DNA of 64,000 bases from Georgenia satyanarayanai. GTDB lineage: Bacteria > Actinomycetota > Actinomycetes > Actinomycetales > Actinomycetaceae. Shown in pieces: positions 54,988 to 63,649 of this stretch. Position 1 is the first letter of the stretch. Every line of letters starts with the position of its first letter. A program made the translations under genes and the position numbers. The notes under the pieces were generated by a model. That model was given only the letters and a program-made list of their open reading frames with translations. It did no database searches and had not been told where the DNA came from. Location of the stretch: the NCBI RefSeq assembly GCF_009193135.1, contig NZ_VUKC01000006.1, positions 124,001-188,000 of the forward strand. The letters are read 5' to 3'.

Positions 54988-57060
54988 ATGACACCCACCA
55001 CGACGATCAGCGTCGAGAACGTCTCGCTGGCCACCGGCACGCTCGCCCTGGTCACCATGGCCGGGACCGACGGACGGCCCGCCACGCTCGGCCCGCGGAG
55101 CATCGCCGCCCTGGAGGAGGCCCTCGCCGCCTGCGCCACGCGCGTGCACGACGGCGAGATCACCGCCGTCGCCCTCACCGGCACACCGGGCTGCTTCGCG
55201 GCGGGCGCGGACCTGCGCGCCATCGGCTCGATGGCACGCGTCGAGGACGCCCGCGCGGTGGCCGAGGCCGGCCACCGGATCGTCACCCTCCTGCGCGACC
55301 TGCCGAGCTTCGCGCTCCTCAGCGGCCTCGCCCTGGGCGGCGGGCTCGAGCTCGCCCTCGCCTGCCGCTACCGGGTCGCCGCGGCCGACGCCGCACCGCT
55401 GGGCCTGCCCGAGACCTCCCTCGGGCTCGTGCCCGGCTGGGGCGGGTGCTACCTCCTCCCCCGGCTCATCGGCCCGGAGGCGGCGCTGCAGGTCATCGTC
55501 GACAACCCTGCCCGCCAGCGCACGCTCGACACCCAGCAGGCCCTGGACCTCGGGCTCGTCGACGGCGTGCAGCGCGGCGGGGAGGACTTCCGCGACGGCG
55601 CGCTCGCCTGGGTCACCGAGGTGCTCTCCGGCGCCATCGACCCGGCGCGCACGGACCACACGTCCGACGCCGCCGCCTGGGACGAGGCGGTCGGTGCGCG
55701 CCGGGAGCTCGTCGCCCGCCGCGCCGAGGGCGGGGCGCCCGCGCCGCAGCGCGCGCTGGAGCTCGTCGCCGCCGCTCGCACCGCCTCGCGCGCGGAGGGG
55801 TTCGCGGCCGAGGACCTCGCGCTCACCGAGCTCATCATGTCCGACCAGCTGCGCGCCGGTCTCTACGCCTTCGACCTCACCCGCAGCCGCGCGCGCCGGC
55901 CTGCCGGTGCCCCGTCCGAGGAGCTCGCACGGCCGGTGCGCCGGGTGGGCCTGCTCGGGGCCGGGCTCATGGCGAGCCAGCTCGCCGTCCTCCTCGCCCG
56001 GACGCTACGGGTGCCCGTCGTCATGCGTGACCTCGACGACGAGCGCGCCGCCGCCGGGCTGCGCCACGTCCACGACCAGGTCGCGCGGCTGGAGCGCTCC
56101 GGCCGGCTGGACGAGGCGCGCGCCGAGGAGCTGCGTGCCCGGGTGACGGCCACCGCGGACCTGGCCGAGCTCGCGGGGTGCGACCTCGTCGTCGAGGCCG
56201 TCTTCGAGGAGCTCGCCGTCAAGCGGCGGGTGTTCGCCGAGGTGGAGCCCGTCGTCGGGCCCGACTGCGTCCTCGCGACGAACACCTCCGCCCTGTCGGT
56301 GACCGCGATGGCGGCCGGCCTCGAGCACCCCGAGCGCGTGGTGGGGCTGCACTTCTTCAACCCGGTCGCGCAGATGCCGCTCGTCGAGGTCGTCCGCACC
56401 TCCCACACCTCCGACGCCGCCTATGCCACGGCCTTCGCCGTCGCGGCCGGTGCCCGCAAGAGCGCGATCGCGTGCCAGGACGCGCCGGGCTTCGTCGTCA
56501 ACCGGGTGCTCGTCCGGATGCTCGGGGAGGTGCTCGGGGCCCTGGAGGAGGGCACCGCGGTGTCGGTGGCCGACCGCGCCCTGCGGCCGATGGGACTCCC
56601 GATGGGCCCCTTCCAGCTCCTCCAGCTCGTCGGCCCCGCCGTGGCGATGCACGTGCTCGACGAGCTGCGGCGCACGCTCGGGGACCGCTACCCGCACTCC
56701 CCGGGACTCGAGCGGATGGTGGCCGAGGGGGAGCGCTTCACGGTCGAGGAGCGGCCGAGCGCCGCGTCCGCGGTGCGCGAGGACCTCGACCGGTTCTTCG
56801 GCTCCCGGCCCCTGCCCGAGCCGCTGGACGCCGACGGCGTGCTCGAGCGGGTGCGCCGCGCGCTGGCCCAGGAGGTGCGCCTCCTGCTCGACGACGGCGT
56901 CGTCGCCGACGTCCGCGACGTCGACCTCGCCATGGTGCTCGGCGCCGGCTGGCCCCTCCACAACGGCGGCATCACCCCCTACCTGGACAGGACGGGAGTG
57001 GCAGAGGCAGTGACGGGTCGCCGCTTCCTCGAGCCAGGCACCGCCACCCTCCCCACGTGA
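54988..57060 (+). CDS. fadB: Fatty acid oxidation multifunctional enzyme, FadB-like
   Basis: A 690-residue protein with an enoyl-CoA hydratase N-terminus ([66 protein letters not shown]) and a 3-hydroxyacyl-CoA dehydrogenase C-terminus with NAD site VGLLGAGLMASQLAVLLAR, GLHFFNPVAQMPLVEVVRT and GFVVNRVLVRMLGEVLGALEEGTAVSVADRALRPMGLPMGPF. It performs the hydration and oxidation steps of beta-oxidation. No thiolase partner gene is adjacent. GAGGGAG lies before ATG 54988; GTG 54982 is an alternative. Confidence 0.93.
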   Translation: MTPTTTISVENVSLATGTLALVTMAGTDGRPATLGPRSIAALEEALAACATRVHDGEITAVALTGTPGCFAAGADLRAIGSMARVEDARAVAEAGHRIVTLLRDLPSFALLSGLALGGGLELALACRYRVAAADAAPLGLPETSLGLVPGWGGCYLLPRLIGPEAALQVIVDNPARQRTLDTQQALDLGLVDGVQRGGEDFRDGALAWVTEVLSGAIDPARTDHTSDAAAWDEAVGARRELVARRAEGGAPAPQRALELVAAARTASRAEGFAAEDLALTELIMSDQLRAGLYAFDLTRSRARRPAGAPSEELARPVRRVGLLGAGLMASQLAVLLARTLRVPVVMRDLDDERAAAGLRHVHDQVARLERSGRLDEARAEELRARVTATADLAELAGCDLVVEAVFEELAVKRRVFAEVEPVVGPDCVLATNTSALSVTAMAAGLEHPERVVGLHFFNPVAQMPLVEVVRTSHTSDAAYATAFAVAAGARKSAIACQDAPGFVVNRVLVRMLGEVLGALEEGTAVSVADRALRPMGLPMGPFQLLQLVGPAVAMHVLDELRRTLGDRYPHSPGLERMVAEGERFTVEERPSAASAVREDLDRFFGSRPLPEPLDADGVLERVRRALAQEVRLLLDDGVVADVRDVDLAMVLGAGWPLHNGGITPYLDRTGVAEAVTGRRFLEPGTATLPT

Positions 57061-57066
57061 CCCCCA

Positions 57067-57149
57067 CCCCAGAACGTCGCAATTGGTCGACTGCGCGACA
57101 GCGTCGGCGCCGGAGGCGTCAGCCGGTCGACCAGTTGCGAAGTTTGGGG
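57067..57149. repeat. Imperfect inverted repeat between fadB and pflA
   Basis: Arms at 57067-57093 and 57124-57149 match in about 21 of 26 positions (TCGCAANTGGTCGAC core) and flank a 30-base GC-rich spacer. It lies between the convergent fadB-like and pflA genes, where it may end transcription, but its size and ordered arms also resemble small dispersed palindromic elements. Confidence 0.6.
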
Positions 57150-57166
57150 GCGGGCGACGCGGGCTG

Positions 57167-58069
57167 TCAGTAGGTGGTGAGGCCTCGTGACCTGAACTGG
57201 GTGCGCACTCTGTCCACCAGGTCCGGCGTCGGGGGCTCGGTGTCGGCGAGCTGGTAGGTGGCGCCGAGGCGCTGCCACTTGTCGCGGCCCATCTGGTGGA
57301 AGGGCAGCACCTCCACCCGGGTCACGGTGGCGAGGCTCGCGACGTAGTCGGCCACGGCCTCGACGTTGGCGTACCCGTCGGTGAGGCCGGGCACGAGGAC
57401 GAAGCGCACCCAGATCTCCTTGCCGTGCGCGACGAGCGTGCGCCCGAAGTCGAGCGTCGGCTGCAGCTCGCGCCCCGTCGTCGCCCGGTAGACGTCGGGC
57501 AGTCCGGACTTGACGTCGAGGAGGACGAGGTCGAGGGCGTCGAGCAGCCGGGTGCTCGCGTAGGAGCCGAGGAAGCCGGAGGTGTCGATCGTCGTGTGGA
57601 CGCCCATGGCCTTGGCGCCCTCGAGGAGGCGGGTGAGGAAGGCCGGCTGCATGAGCGGCTCGCCACCGGAGACGGTGAGGCCGCCGCCGGTCGCCCGGAA
57701 GACGGGGACGTAGCGCCGGACCCGCCGCAGCAGCTCGTCGACGCGGACGGCCTCACCGTCGCGCATCCGCAGGGTGTCGGGGTTGTGGCAGTAGAGGCAG
57801 CGCAGGGGGCAGCCGGCGAGGAAGACGGTGAGGCGCGTGCCGGGGCCGTCCACCGCTGTGACGAGCTCCCACGAGTGGACCGAGCCGATGTCCCCGGCCC
57901 GGACCGCGGCGAGGTGCTCGCTGCGGCCCATCTCCTCCACCGAGGCGAGACCGGCGGTGCCCGCCGAGCGCCGCAGCCGCGGCACCGCGTCCTCGGGGAT
58001 CGCCACGTACTCGCCGTTGATGCCGTCGGGGGCGACCACGCCGCTGACAAGCGTCTGCTCCTGGCTCAC
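57167..58069 (-). CDS. pflA: Pyruvate formate-lyase activating enzyme
   Basis: A 300-residue radical SAM enzyme. The [4Fe-4S] motif CPLRCLYC (C87, C91, C94) sits in TVFLAGCPLRCLYCHNPDTLRMRDG, followed by TVSGGEPLMQPAFLTRLLEGAKAMGVHTTIDTSGF and LLDVKSGLPDVYRATTGR. It generates the glycyl radical on PflB. The N-terminal 60 residues form an extension beyond the E. coli protein. It lies 63 bases after pflB on the minus strand. Confidence 0.95.
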   Translation of the reverse strand: MSQEQTLVSGVVAPDGINGEYVAIPEDAVPRLRRSAGTAGLASVEEMGRSEHLAAVRAGDIGSVHSWELVTAVDGPGTRLTVFLAGCPLRCLYCHNPDTLRMRDGEAVRVDELLRRVRRYVPVFRATGGGLTVSGGEPLMQPAFLTRLLEGAKAMGVHTTIDTSGFLGSYASTRLLDALDLVLLDVKSGLPDVYRATTGRELQPTLDFGRTLVAHGKEIWVRFVLVPGLTDGYANVEAVADYVASLATVTRVEVLPFHQMGRDKWQRLGATYQLADTEPPTPDLVDRVRTQFRSRGLTTY

Positions 58070-58132
58070 AAGTCTCCTCCCCGGCTCGGCGTGGTGGGCT
58101 CCCGGCCCCGGCCGGGGCCGGGAGCCGGTCGC

Positions 58133-60394
58133 TCAGACCTGTCCGTGGAAGGTCCGCGAGATGACGTCGAGCTGCTGCTCGCGGGTGAGCCGCACGAAGT
58201 TCACGGCATAGCCGGACACCCGGATCGTGAGCTGCGGGAACCTCTCCGGGTGCTCCATCGCCTCGTAGAGCGTGTCGCGGTTGAGGACGTTGACGTTCAT
58301 GTGGAAGCCCTGCGCCCCCATGTAGGCGTCGAGCAGGCCGACGAGGTTGCCCACCTGCTCGTCCTTGGTGCGGCCCAGCCCCGAGGGCACCACCGTGTTG
58401 GTGAGCGAGATGCCGTCCTGCGCCTCGGAGTAGGGCAGCTTGGCCACCGAGAGCGCCGAGGCGAGCATGCCGTGGGTGTCGCGCCCGTTCATCGGGTTCG
58501 CACCGGGGGCGAAGGACTCCCCCGCCCGCCGGCCGTCGGGGGTGTTGCCCGTGTGCTTGCCGTAGACGACGTTGGAGGTGATCGTCAGCACCGACTGGGT
58601 GTGCACGGCGTTCCGGTAGGTGGGCTGGCGGCGCACCTTCTCCATGAACCGCTCGACGAGCATGACGGCGATGTCGTCGACGCGGTCGTCGTCGTTGCCG
58701 AAGGTCGGGAAGTCGCCCTCGACCTCGTAGTCGACGACGAGCTCGTCCTCGCCCCGCACCGGCCGCACCGTCGCGTAGCGGATCGCCGACAGCGAGTCCG
58801 CGGCGACCGACAGGCCGGCGATGCCGCAGGCCATGGTCCGCAGCACGTCGCGGTCGTGCAGTGCCATCTCCAGGCGCTCGTAGGCGTACTTGTCGTGCAT
58901 GAAGTGGATGCAGTTGAGCGCGTCGACGTAGGTGGCGGCCAGCCAGTCGAGCAGGGCGTCGTACCGGCGCAGCACGTCGTCGTAGTCGAGGACGTCGCCG
59001 GCCACCGGGTCGGTGGCGGGGGCGATCTGCTTGCCGCTGATCTCGTCCCGGCCGCCGTTGATCGCGTACAGCAGCGCCTTCGCGATGTTGACCCGGGCCC
59101 CGAAGAACTGCATCTGCTTGCCGATCCCCATCGCGGACACGCAGCAGGCGATGCCGGCGTCGTCGCCGCACTGGGAGCGGATGAGGGAGTCGGACTCGTA
59201 CTGGATCGCCGAGGTGTCGATCGAGACCTGCGCGCAGAACCGCTTGAAGCCCTCGGGCAGGTTCTCGCTCCACAGCACGGTGAGGTTGGGCTCCGGCGCC
59301 GGGCCCAGGTTGTACAGGGTCTGGAGCATCCGGAAGGAGTTCTTCGTGACGAGGTGGCGTCCGTCGTCGCCGACGCCGCCGATCGACTCGGTCACCCACG
59401 TCGGGTCACCGGAGAAGAGCTCGTCGTACTCGGGCGTGCGCAGGAAGCGCACGATCCGCAGCTTGATGACGAAGTCGTCGATGATCTCCTGCGCCTCGGA
59501 CTCGGTGAGGAGACCGGCGGCGATGTCCCGCTCGAGGAAGACGTCCAGGAAGGTGGAGGTGCGCCCCAGCGACATGGCCGCGCCGTTCTGCTCCTTGACC
59601 GCGCCGAGGTAGGCGAAGTACAGCCACTGGACGGCCTCGCGGCCGGTGCGTGCCGGCCCGGAGATGTCGTAGCCGTAGGAGGCGGCCATCTCCTTGAGCT
59701 CCTGCAGCGCGCGGATCTGCTCGCTGTTCTCCTCGCGGTCGCGGATGACGTCCTCGACCGAGCGCTGCGCGTCGAGGTGGGCGCGGTCGGCCTGCTTGGC
59801 GGCGATGAGCGCGTCGACGCCGTAGAGCGCGACGCGGCGGTAGTCGCCGATGATGCGGCCGCGGCCGTAGGCGTCGGGCAGCCCGGTGACGATGTGGGCG
59901 CTGCGCGCCTTGCGCACGTCGGACGGGTAGACGTCGAAGACGCCCTGGTTGTGGGTCTTGCGGTAGGTCGTGAAGATCGTCTCGAGCGTCGGGTCGACCT
60001 CGTAGCCGTAGGTCTCCAGCGAGGTCGCGACCATCCGCCACCCCCCGTAGGGCATGATGGCTCGCTTGAGCGGCGCGTCGGTCTGCAGGCCGACGATGAC
60101 CTCGCGGTCCTTGTCGATGTACCCCGGCGCGTGGGCGGTGATGGTCGACGGCGTCGTGGCGTCGACGTCGTACACGCCCTTCTCGCGCTCCTCGGGGAAC
60201 ATCGCCGCGAGGGTCTGCCACACGTGCGTCGTGCGCTCGGTGGGCCCGGCGAGGAAGGAGCTGTCGCCGTCGTAGGCGGTGTAGTTGCGCTGGATGAAGT
60301 CGCGGACGTCGACGCTCTCCTGCCACGGGCCGGGCGCGAAGCCCCGCCAGGCGTCCGCGGTGTGCGGCGCCGTGTGGATGGTGGTGGTAGCCAT
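58133..60394 (-). CDS. pflB: Formate C-acetyltransferase (pyruvate formate-lyase)
   Basis: A 753-residue glycyl radical enzyme. The active-site Cys pair lies at 417-418 ([25 protein letters not shown]) and the glycyl radical glycine at about 728 in [15 protein letters not shown]-terminal [38 protein letters not shown] matches PflB. It cleaves pyruvate to acetyl-CoA and formate under anoxic conditions, so this organism is likely facultative. A GAGGAGAGGGAGA site precedes ATG 60394. A 24-bp palindrome at 60497-60520 may be its operator. Confidence 0.95.
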   Translation of the reverse strand: MATTTIHTAPHTADAWRGFAPGPWQESVDVRDFIQRNYTAYDGDSSFLAGPTERTTHVWQTLAAMFPEEREKGVYDVDATTPSTITAHAPGYIDKDREVIVGLQTDAPLKRAIMPYGGWRMVATSLETYGYEVDPTLETIFTTYRKTHNQGVFDVYPSDVRKARSAHIVTGLPDAYGRGRIIGDYRRVALYGVDALIAAKQADRAHLDAQRSVEDVIRDREENSEQIRALQELKEMAASYGYDISGPARTGREAVQWLYFAYLGAVKEQNGAAMSLGRTSTFLDVFLERDIAAGLLTESEAQEIIDDFVIKLRIVRFLRTPEYDELFSGDPTWVTESIGGVGDDGRHLVTKNSFRMLQTLYNLGPAPEPNLTVLWSENLPEGFKRFCAQVSIDTSAIQYESDSLIRSQCGDDAGIACCVSAMGIGKQMQFFGARVNIAKALLYAINGGRDEISGKQIAPATDPVAGDVLDYDDVLRRYDALLDWLAATYVDALNCIHFMHDKYAYERLEMALHDRDVLRTMACGIAGLSVAADSLSAIRYATVRPVRGEDELVVDYEVEGDFPTFGNDDDRVDDIAVMLVERFMEKVRRQPTYRNAVHTQSVLTITSNVVYGKHTGNTPDGRRAGESFAPGANPMNGRDTHGMLASALSVAKLPYSEAQDGISLTNTVVPSGLGRTKDEQVGNLVGLLDAYMGAQGFHMNVNVLNRDTLYEAMEHPERFPQLTIRVSGYAVNFVRLTREQQLDVISRTFHGQV

Positions 60395-60496
60395 TGCTGT
60401 CTCCCTCTCCTCGCCGGCGTGTGCCGGTGGAACCACCGTACGGATCGACGGGACGGCATTCGTGGGACCTAGGACCGAGTACCCACGTCAGGCCCC

Positions 60497-60520
60497 TCAC
60501 ACGCGGCTAGCCGAGTGTGA
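60497..60520. promoter_or_regulatory. 24-bp near-perfect palindrome upstream of pflB
   Basis: TCACAC at 60497-60502 pairs with GTGTGA at 60515-60520 and the centre CGGCTAGCCG is itself palindromic; 22 of 24 positions are symmetric. It lies 103 bases upstream of the pflB ATG and 13 bases downstream of the dxs stop. A CRP/FNR-class or redox regulator site is possible; a transcription hairpin is an alternative, though no T-run follows. Confidence 0.55.
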
Positions 60521-60532
60521 CGGGGACCACGC

Positions 60533-62464
60533 TCAGGAGCGGGGGTCGGGCTCCACCGCACGGCCGAGGGGCTGCTCGGCCGTGGCCGGGAGGCCGGCGA
60601 CCGCACCGGCTGCCTGCCGGGCGACGTCCTGGGCCTGCAGGTGGTAGTGCTCGACCACCTGGGTCCGGGTGGCGTGGTCGAGGAACTCGTGGGGCAGGCC
60701 GTGGGTCTGCACGGGGACGGCGCGGCCGGCCTGCGCCAGGGCGTCGCGGACGGCGCTGCCGACCCCGCCCGTGCCCAGCCCGTCCTCGACGACGACGACG
60801 AGGTCGTGCTTCGCGGCCAGGTCCAGGAGGTCCTGGCTCACCGGGAGCACCCAGCGGGGGTCGACGACGGTCGAGCCGATGCCCTGCGCACCGAGCGCGG
60901 TAGCCGCGGCCATGGCGGTGTGCGCCATGACCCCGACGCCGACGAGGAGCACCCGGGGCCCGCCGTCGCCGGCGGTGCGGGCGAGGACGTCGACGTCGCC
61001 CTCGTGGCCGACCGCGGGCAGTGCCTCCGGCAGAGCGCCCTTGGGGTAGCGGACGACGGTCGGGGCGTCGTCGACGTCGACGGCCTCGCGCAGCTCGGCG
61101 CGCATCGTGTCCTCGTCGCGGGGCGCGGCCAGGCGCAGCCGCGGGACCGTGCGCAGCAGGGCGAGGTCCCACATGCCGTTGTGGCTGGCGCCGTCGTCGC
61201 CGGTGATGCCGGCGCGGTCCAGGACGATGGTGACGCCTGCGCGGTGCAGCGCGACGTCCATGAGGAGCTGGTCGTAGGCACGGTTGAGGAAGGTCGCGTA
61301 CAGCGCGACGACGGGGTGCAGGCCGGCGAACGCCATCCCCGCCGCGGAGGTGAGCGCGTGCTGCTCCGCGATGCCGACGTCGATGACGCGCTCGGGGAAC
61401 TCCTCGGCGAACGGCGCGAGCCCCACGGGGGCGAGCATCGCGGCGGTGACCGCGACGACGTCGCTGCGCCGGCGGGCGATCTCGACGATCTCCTCGGCGA
61501 ACACGGAGGTCCAGCCGAAGCGCGAGGGGGCGACCGGCAGGCCGGTCTCGGGGTGGATGACGCCGACGGCGTGGAAGCGGTCGGCGATGTCCTCCTCCGC
61601 GGGGGTGTACCCGCGGCCCTTCTCGGTGATGGCGTGGACGATGACGGGGCTGCCGAAGGCCTTGGCCCGGCGCAGGGCGAACTCCATGGCCGCGAGGTCG
61701 TGGCCGTCGACCGGCCCGATGTACTTCATGCCCAGGTCCTCGAACATGCCCTGGGGCGCGATGACGTCCTTGACGCCCTTCTTGAAGCCGTGAAGGGCGT
61801 CGTAGGTCATCCGCCCGGGCGGGCCGCTGCGCTGCAGCGCGCGCTTGCCCCAGCCGAGGACCTTCTCGTAGCCGCGCGCGGTGCGCAGCGCGTCGAGGTG
61901 GTGGGCGAAACCGCCGATCGTCGGGGCGTAGGAGCGGCCGTTGTCGTTGACGATGATGACGAGGCGGCGGTCCTGCGCCTCGGTGATGTTGTTGAGGGCC
62001 TCCCAGGCCATGCCCCCGGTGAGGGCGCCGTCGCCGATGACGGCGACGACGTGCCGGTCGCGCTGGCCGGTCAGCTCGTGGGCCCGGGCGATGCCGTCGG
62101 CCCAGGAGAGCGCGGTCGAGGCGTGGGAGTTCTCCACGATGTCGTGCTCGGACTCGCTGCGGCTCGGGTAGCCCGAGATGCCGCCGCGCTTGCGCAGGTC
62201 GGTGAAGTCCTGCCGCCCGGTGAGGAGCTTGTGGACGTAGGACTGGTGCCCGGTGTCGAAGACGACGCGGTCGCGCGGGGACTCGAAGACCCGGTGGATC
62301 GCCAGCGTGAGCTCGACGACCCCGAGGTTGGGCCCGAGGTGGCCGCCGGTCTTGGAGACCGAGTCGACGAGGTAGTCCCGCAGCTCCTTGGCCAGGACCT
62401 CGAGCTCGGGCCCGGTCAGGGAGTGCAGGTCAGCGGGCCTGCGGATGCGTCCGAGCAGACTCAT
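60533..62464 (-). CDS. dxs: 1-deoxy-D-xylulose-5-phosphate synthase
   Basis: A 643-residue thiamine-diphosphate enzyme: [38 protein letters not shown] (ThDP motif GDGALTGG), [58 protein letters not shown] and [24 protein letters not shown]. First step of the MEP isoprenoid pathway. GGAAGGGGAG lies before ATG 62464, and a -10-like TAGGGT (62504-62499) is 35 bases upstream. The 18-bp repeat array begins upstream of this promoter. Confidence 0.95.
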   Translation of the reverse strand: MSLLGRIRRPADLHSLTGPELEVLAKELRDYLVDSVSKTGGHLGPNLGVVELTLAIHRVFESPRDRVVFDTGHQSYVHKLLTGRQDFTDLRKRGGISGYPSRSESEHDIVENSHASTALSWADGIARAHELTGQRDRHVVAVIGDGALTGGMAWEALNNITEAQDRRLVIIVNDNGRSYAPTIGGFAHHLDALRTARGYEKVLGWGKRALQRSGPPGRMTYDALHGFKKGVKDVIAPQGMFEDLGMKYIGPVDGHDLAAMEFALRRAKAFGSPVIVHAITEKGRGYTPAEEDIADRFHAVGVIHPETGLPVAPSRFGWTSVFAEEIVEIARRRSDVVAVTAAMLAPVGLAPFAEEFPERVIDVGIAEQHALTSAAGMAFAGLHPVVALYATFLNRAYDQLLMDVALHRAGVTIVLDRAGITGDDGASHNGMWDLALLRTVPRLRLAAPRDEDTMRAELREAVDVDDAPTVVRYPKGALPEALPAVGHEGDVDVLARTAGDGGPRVLLVGVGVMAHTAMAAATALGAQGIGSTVVDPRWVLPVSQDLLDLAAKHDLVVVVEDGLGTGGVGSAVRDALAQAGRAVPVQTHGLPHEFLDHATRTQVVEHYHLQAQDVARQAAGAVAGLPATAEQPLGRAVEPDPRS

Positions 62465-62538
62465 CGCTCCCCTTCCATCGGTGACAACACGCTGGTTCAC
62501 CCTACGACGCCGCGCCCCGCCACGCCCACTCCCCCGCC

Positions 62539-62736
62539 CACAGCCGACTTCCCGCCGACAGCCGACTTGTCGCCGACAGCCGACTTCCCGCCGACAGCCG
62601 ACTTGTCACCGACAGCCGACTTGTCGCCGAGCGCCGACTTCCCCCGGACAGCCGACTTGTCACCGACAGCCGACTTGTCACCGACAGCCGACTTGTCGCC
62701 GAGCGCCGACTTCCCCCGGACAGCCGACTCGCCGCG
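62539..62736. repeat. 18-bp tandem repeat array, 11 units (left array)
   Basis: Eleven consecutive 18-base units between dxs and the DinB-type gene. The consensus is GACAGCCGACTTGTCGCC; alternating variants end CCCGCC or CCCCCG, and unit starts are 62539, 62557, 62575, 62593, 62611, 62629, 62647, 62665, 62683, 62701 and 62719. The core GACTTGTC is partly palindromic. The repeat is a multiple of three, so all frames stay open, but no ribosome binding site supports a gene. The inverse array lies at 63435-63578. Confidence 0.85.
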
Positions 62737-62790
62737 AGAAGCCCCGACGACGGTGCACACGCCCCCTTCCGACGCGCCGCCGTCGGGCAC

Positions 62791-62815
62791 TACGGTGTGC
62801 GGAACGTCGCACACC
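62791..62815. promoter_or_regulatory. Promoter/operator of the DinB-type gene
   Basis: A TACGGT -10-like element (62791-62796) overlaps a perfect 8-bp inverted repeat GGTGTGCG-GAACGT-CGCACACC (62794-62815). It ends two bases before the AGGAGG ribosome binding site (62818-62823) of ATG 62831. A dimeric repressor bound here would block both the transcription start and the leader. Confidence 0.6.
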
Positions 62816-62830
62816 TCAGGAGGCGCACAG

Positions 62831-63430
62831 ATGCGAGGCGACTACGGCGCACCCGAGTTCGACTGGTCCATCCTCGAGGTGCCGACCCCAAAGGCGATGG
62901 CGCTCGGGCAGCTCGGCTTCTCGTGGCTCGAGCTGGCCGGCAGGCTCGCGACCGTGACCCAGGAGGAGTTCCTTCAGGAACCCCGACCCGGCGCGCTCAA
63001 CGTCGTGCATCGCGGGGCGGAACGGACGCCCCGCACGCTGGGGACCGGCGAGTGGGTGGCCGAGTGGCCCGAGGGCGCGGACGAGCCCGGACCACGAACG
63101 ATCGCCTGGCTCGTCGCCCACCTCACCGAGGCGTACCTCGAGCGGTGGGAATGGACCTTCGGTGAGCGTCAGCGGCGGCGGGAGGACGCCGTCGTCCACG
63201 GCGATGTCCACCTTGCCCGCGCGGAGCTGGCCAGCACGGTGGAGGCGTGGCGGGAAGGCGTCGAGTCGGTGCCCGACGACGAGTTCATGACCGTGGGCCT
63301 GAGCCAAGCGACCGAGATCGATGCGGCCGCGCCGTTCGGGCACCTCGTGCTCCACATGAACCGTGAACTCATCCACCACGGCTCGGAGATCTTCGTCCTC
63401 ACCGATCTGTACCGCACGGCAACGCCGTAG
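62831..63430 (+). CDS. DinB / mycothiol-dependent maleylpyruvate isomerase-like protein
   Basis: A 199-residue helical protein of the DinB-like superfamily. The metal triad is suggested by IAWLVAHLTEAYLERWEWTFGERQRRRED and HLVLHMNRELIHHGSEIFVLTDLY, with His residues in the first helix and in HMNRELIHHG. The start of the fold (TPKAMALGQLGFSWLELAGRLATVTQEEF) fits. Actinobacterial members use mycothiol or bacillithiol in thiol transfer or detoxification. AGGAGG precedes ATG 62831. It is flanked on both sides by inverted 18-bp repeat arrays. Confidence 0.75.
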   Translation: MRGDYGAPEFDWSILEVPTPKAMALGQLGFSWLELAGRLATVTQEEFLQEPRPGALNVVHRGAERTPRTLGTGEWVAEWPEGADEPGPRTIAWLVAHLTEAYLERWEWTFGERQRRREDAVVHGDVHLARAELASTVEAWREGVESVPDDEFMTVGLSQATEIDAAAPFGHLVLHMNRELIHHGSEIFVLTDLYRTATP

Positions 63431-63434
63431 CGGT

Positions 63435-63578
63435 CGACAAGTCGACTCTCGGCGACAAGTCGGCTGTCGGCGGGAACTCGACTCTCGGCGACAAGTCGGC
63501 TGTCGGCGGGAACTCGACTCTCGGCGACAAGTCGGCTGTCGGCGGGAAGGCGGCTGTCGGCGGGAAGTCGGCTGTCGG
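63435..63578. repeat. 18-bp tandem repeat array, 8 units (right array, inverted)
   Basis: Eight consecutive 18-base units (starts 63435, 63453, 63471, 63489, 63507, 63525, 63543, 63561) with consensus CGACAAGTCGGCTGTCGG and variants CGGGAACTCGACTCTCGG. The consensus is the reverse complement of the left array's unit in another register. Units alternate between two variants as in the left array. It lies between the stop of the DinB-type gene and the aconitase terminator. Confidence 0.85.
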
Positions 63579-63601
63579 CGGTAGGGCGGTGGAGGAAAAG
63601 G

Positions 63602-63634
63602 GGACGGGCCCCGGTCGGTGACCGGGGCCCGTCC
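63602..63634. terminator. Strong hairpin between DinB-type gene and aconitase
   Basis: A 15-bp perfect stem (GGACGGGCCCCGGTC at 63602-63616 with its complement at 63620-63634) and three-base loop between convergent genes; likely terminates both. A short A-run (63597-63600) on its left becomes a T-run for minus-strand transcripts. Confidence 0.8.
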
Positions 63635-63649
63635 GTCACTGCGGCTGTG

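Noticed and set aside
57296-60472. 1058-codon plus-strand open frame opposite pflA-pflB
   Set aside because: Antisense shadow of two genes with complete catalytic motifs.
62497-62814. 105-codon minus-strand frame made of GDKSAV-like hexapeptides
   Set aside because: The 18-bp repeat unit is divisible by three, so every frame stays open; there is no ribosome binding site, and the frame overlaps the DinB gene operator.
62539-63578. 18-bp arrays considered as a CRISPR
   Set aside because: Units are contiguous without unique spacers, are shorter than CRISPR repeats, and no cas genes are present.
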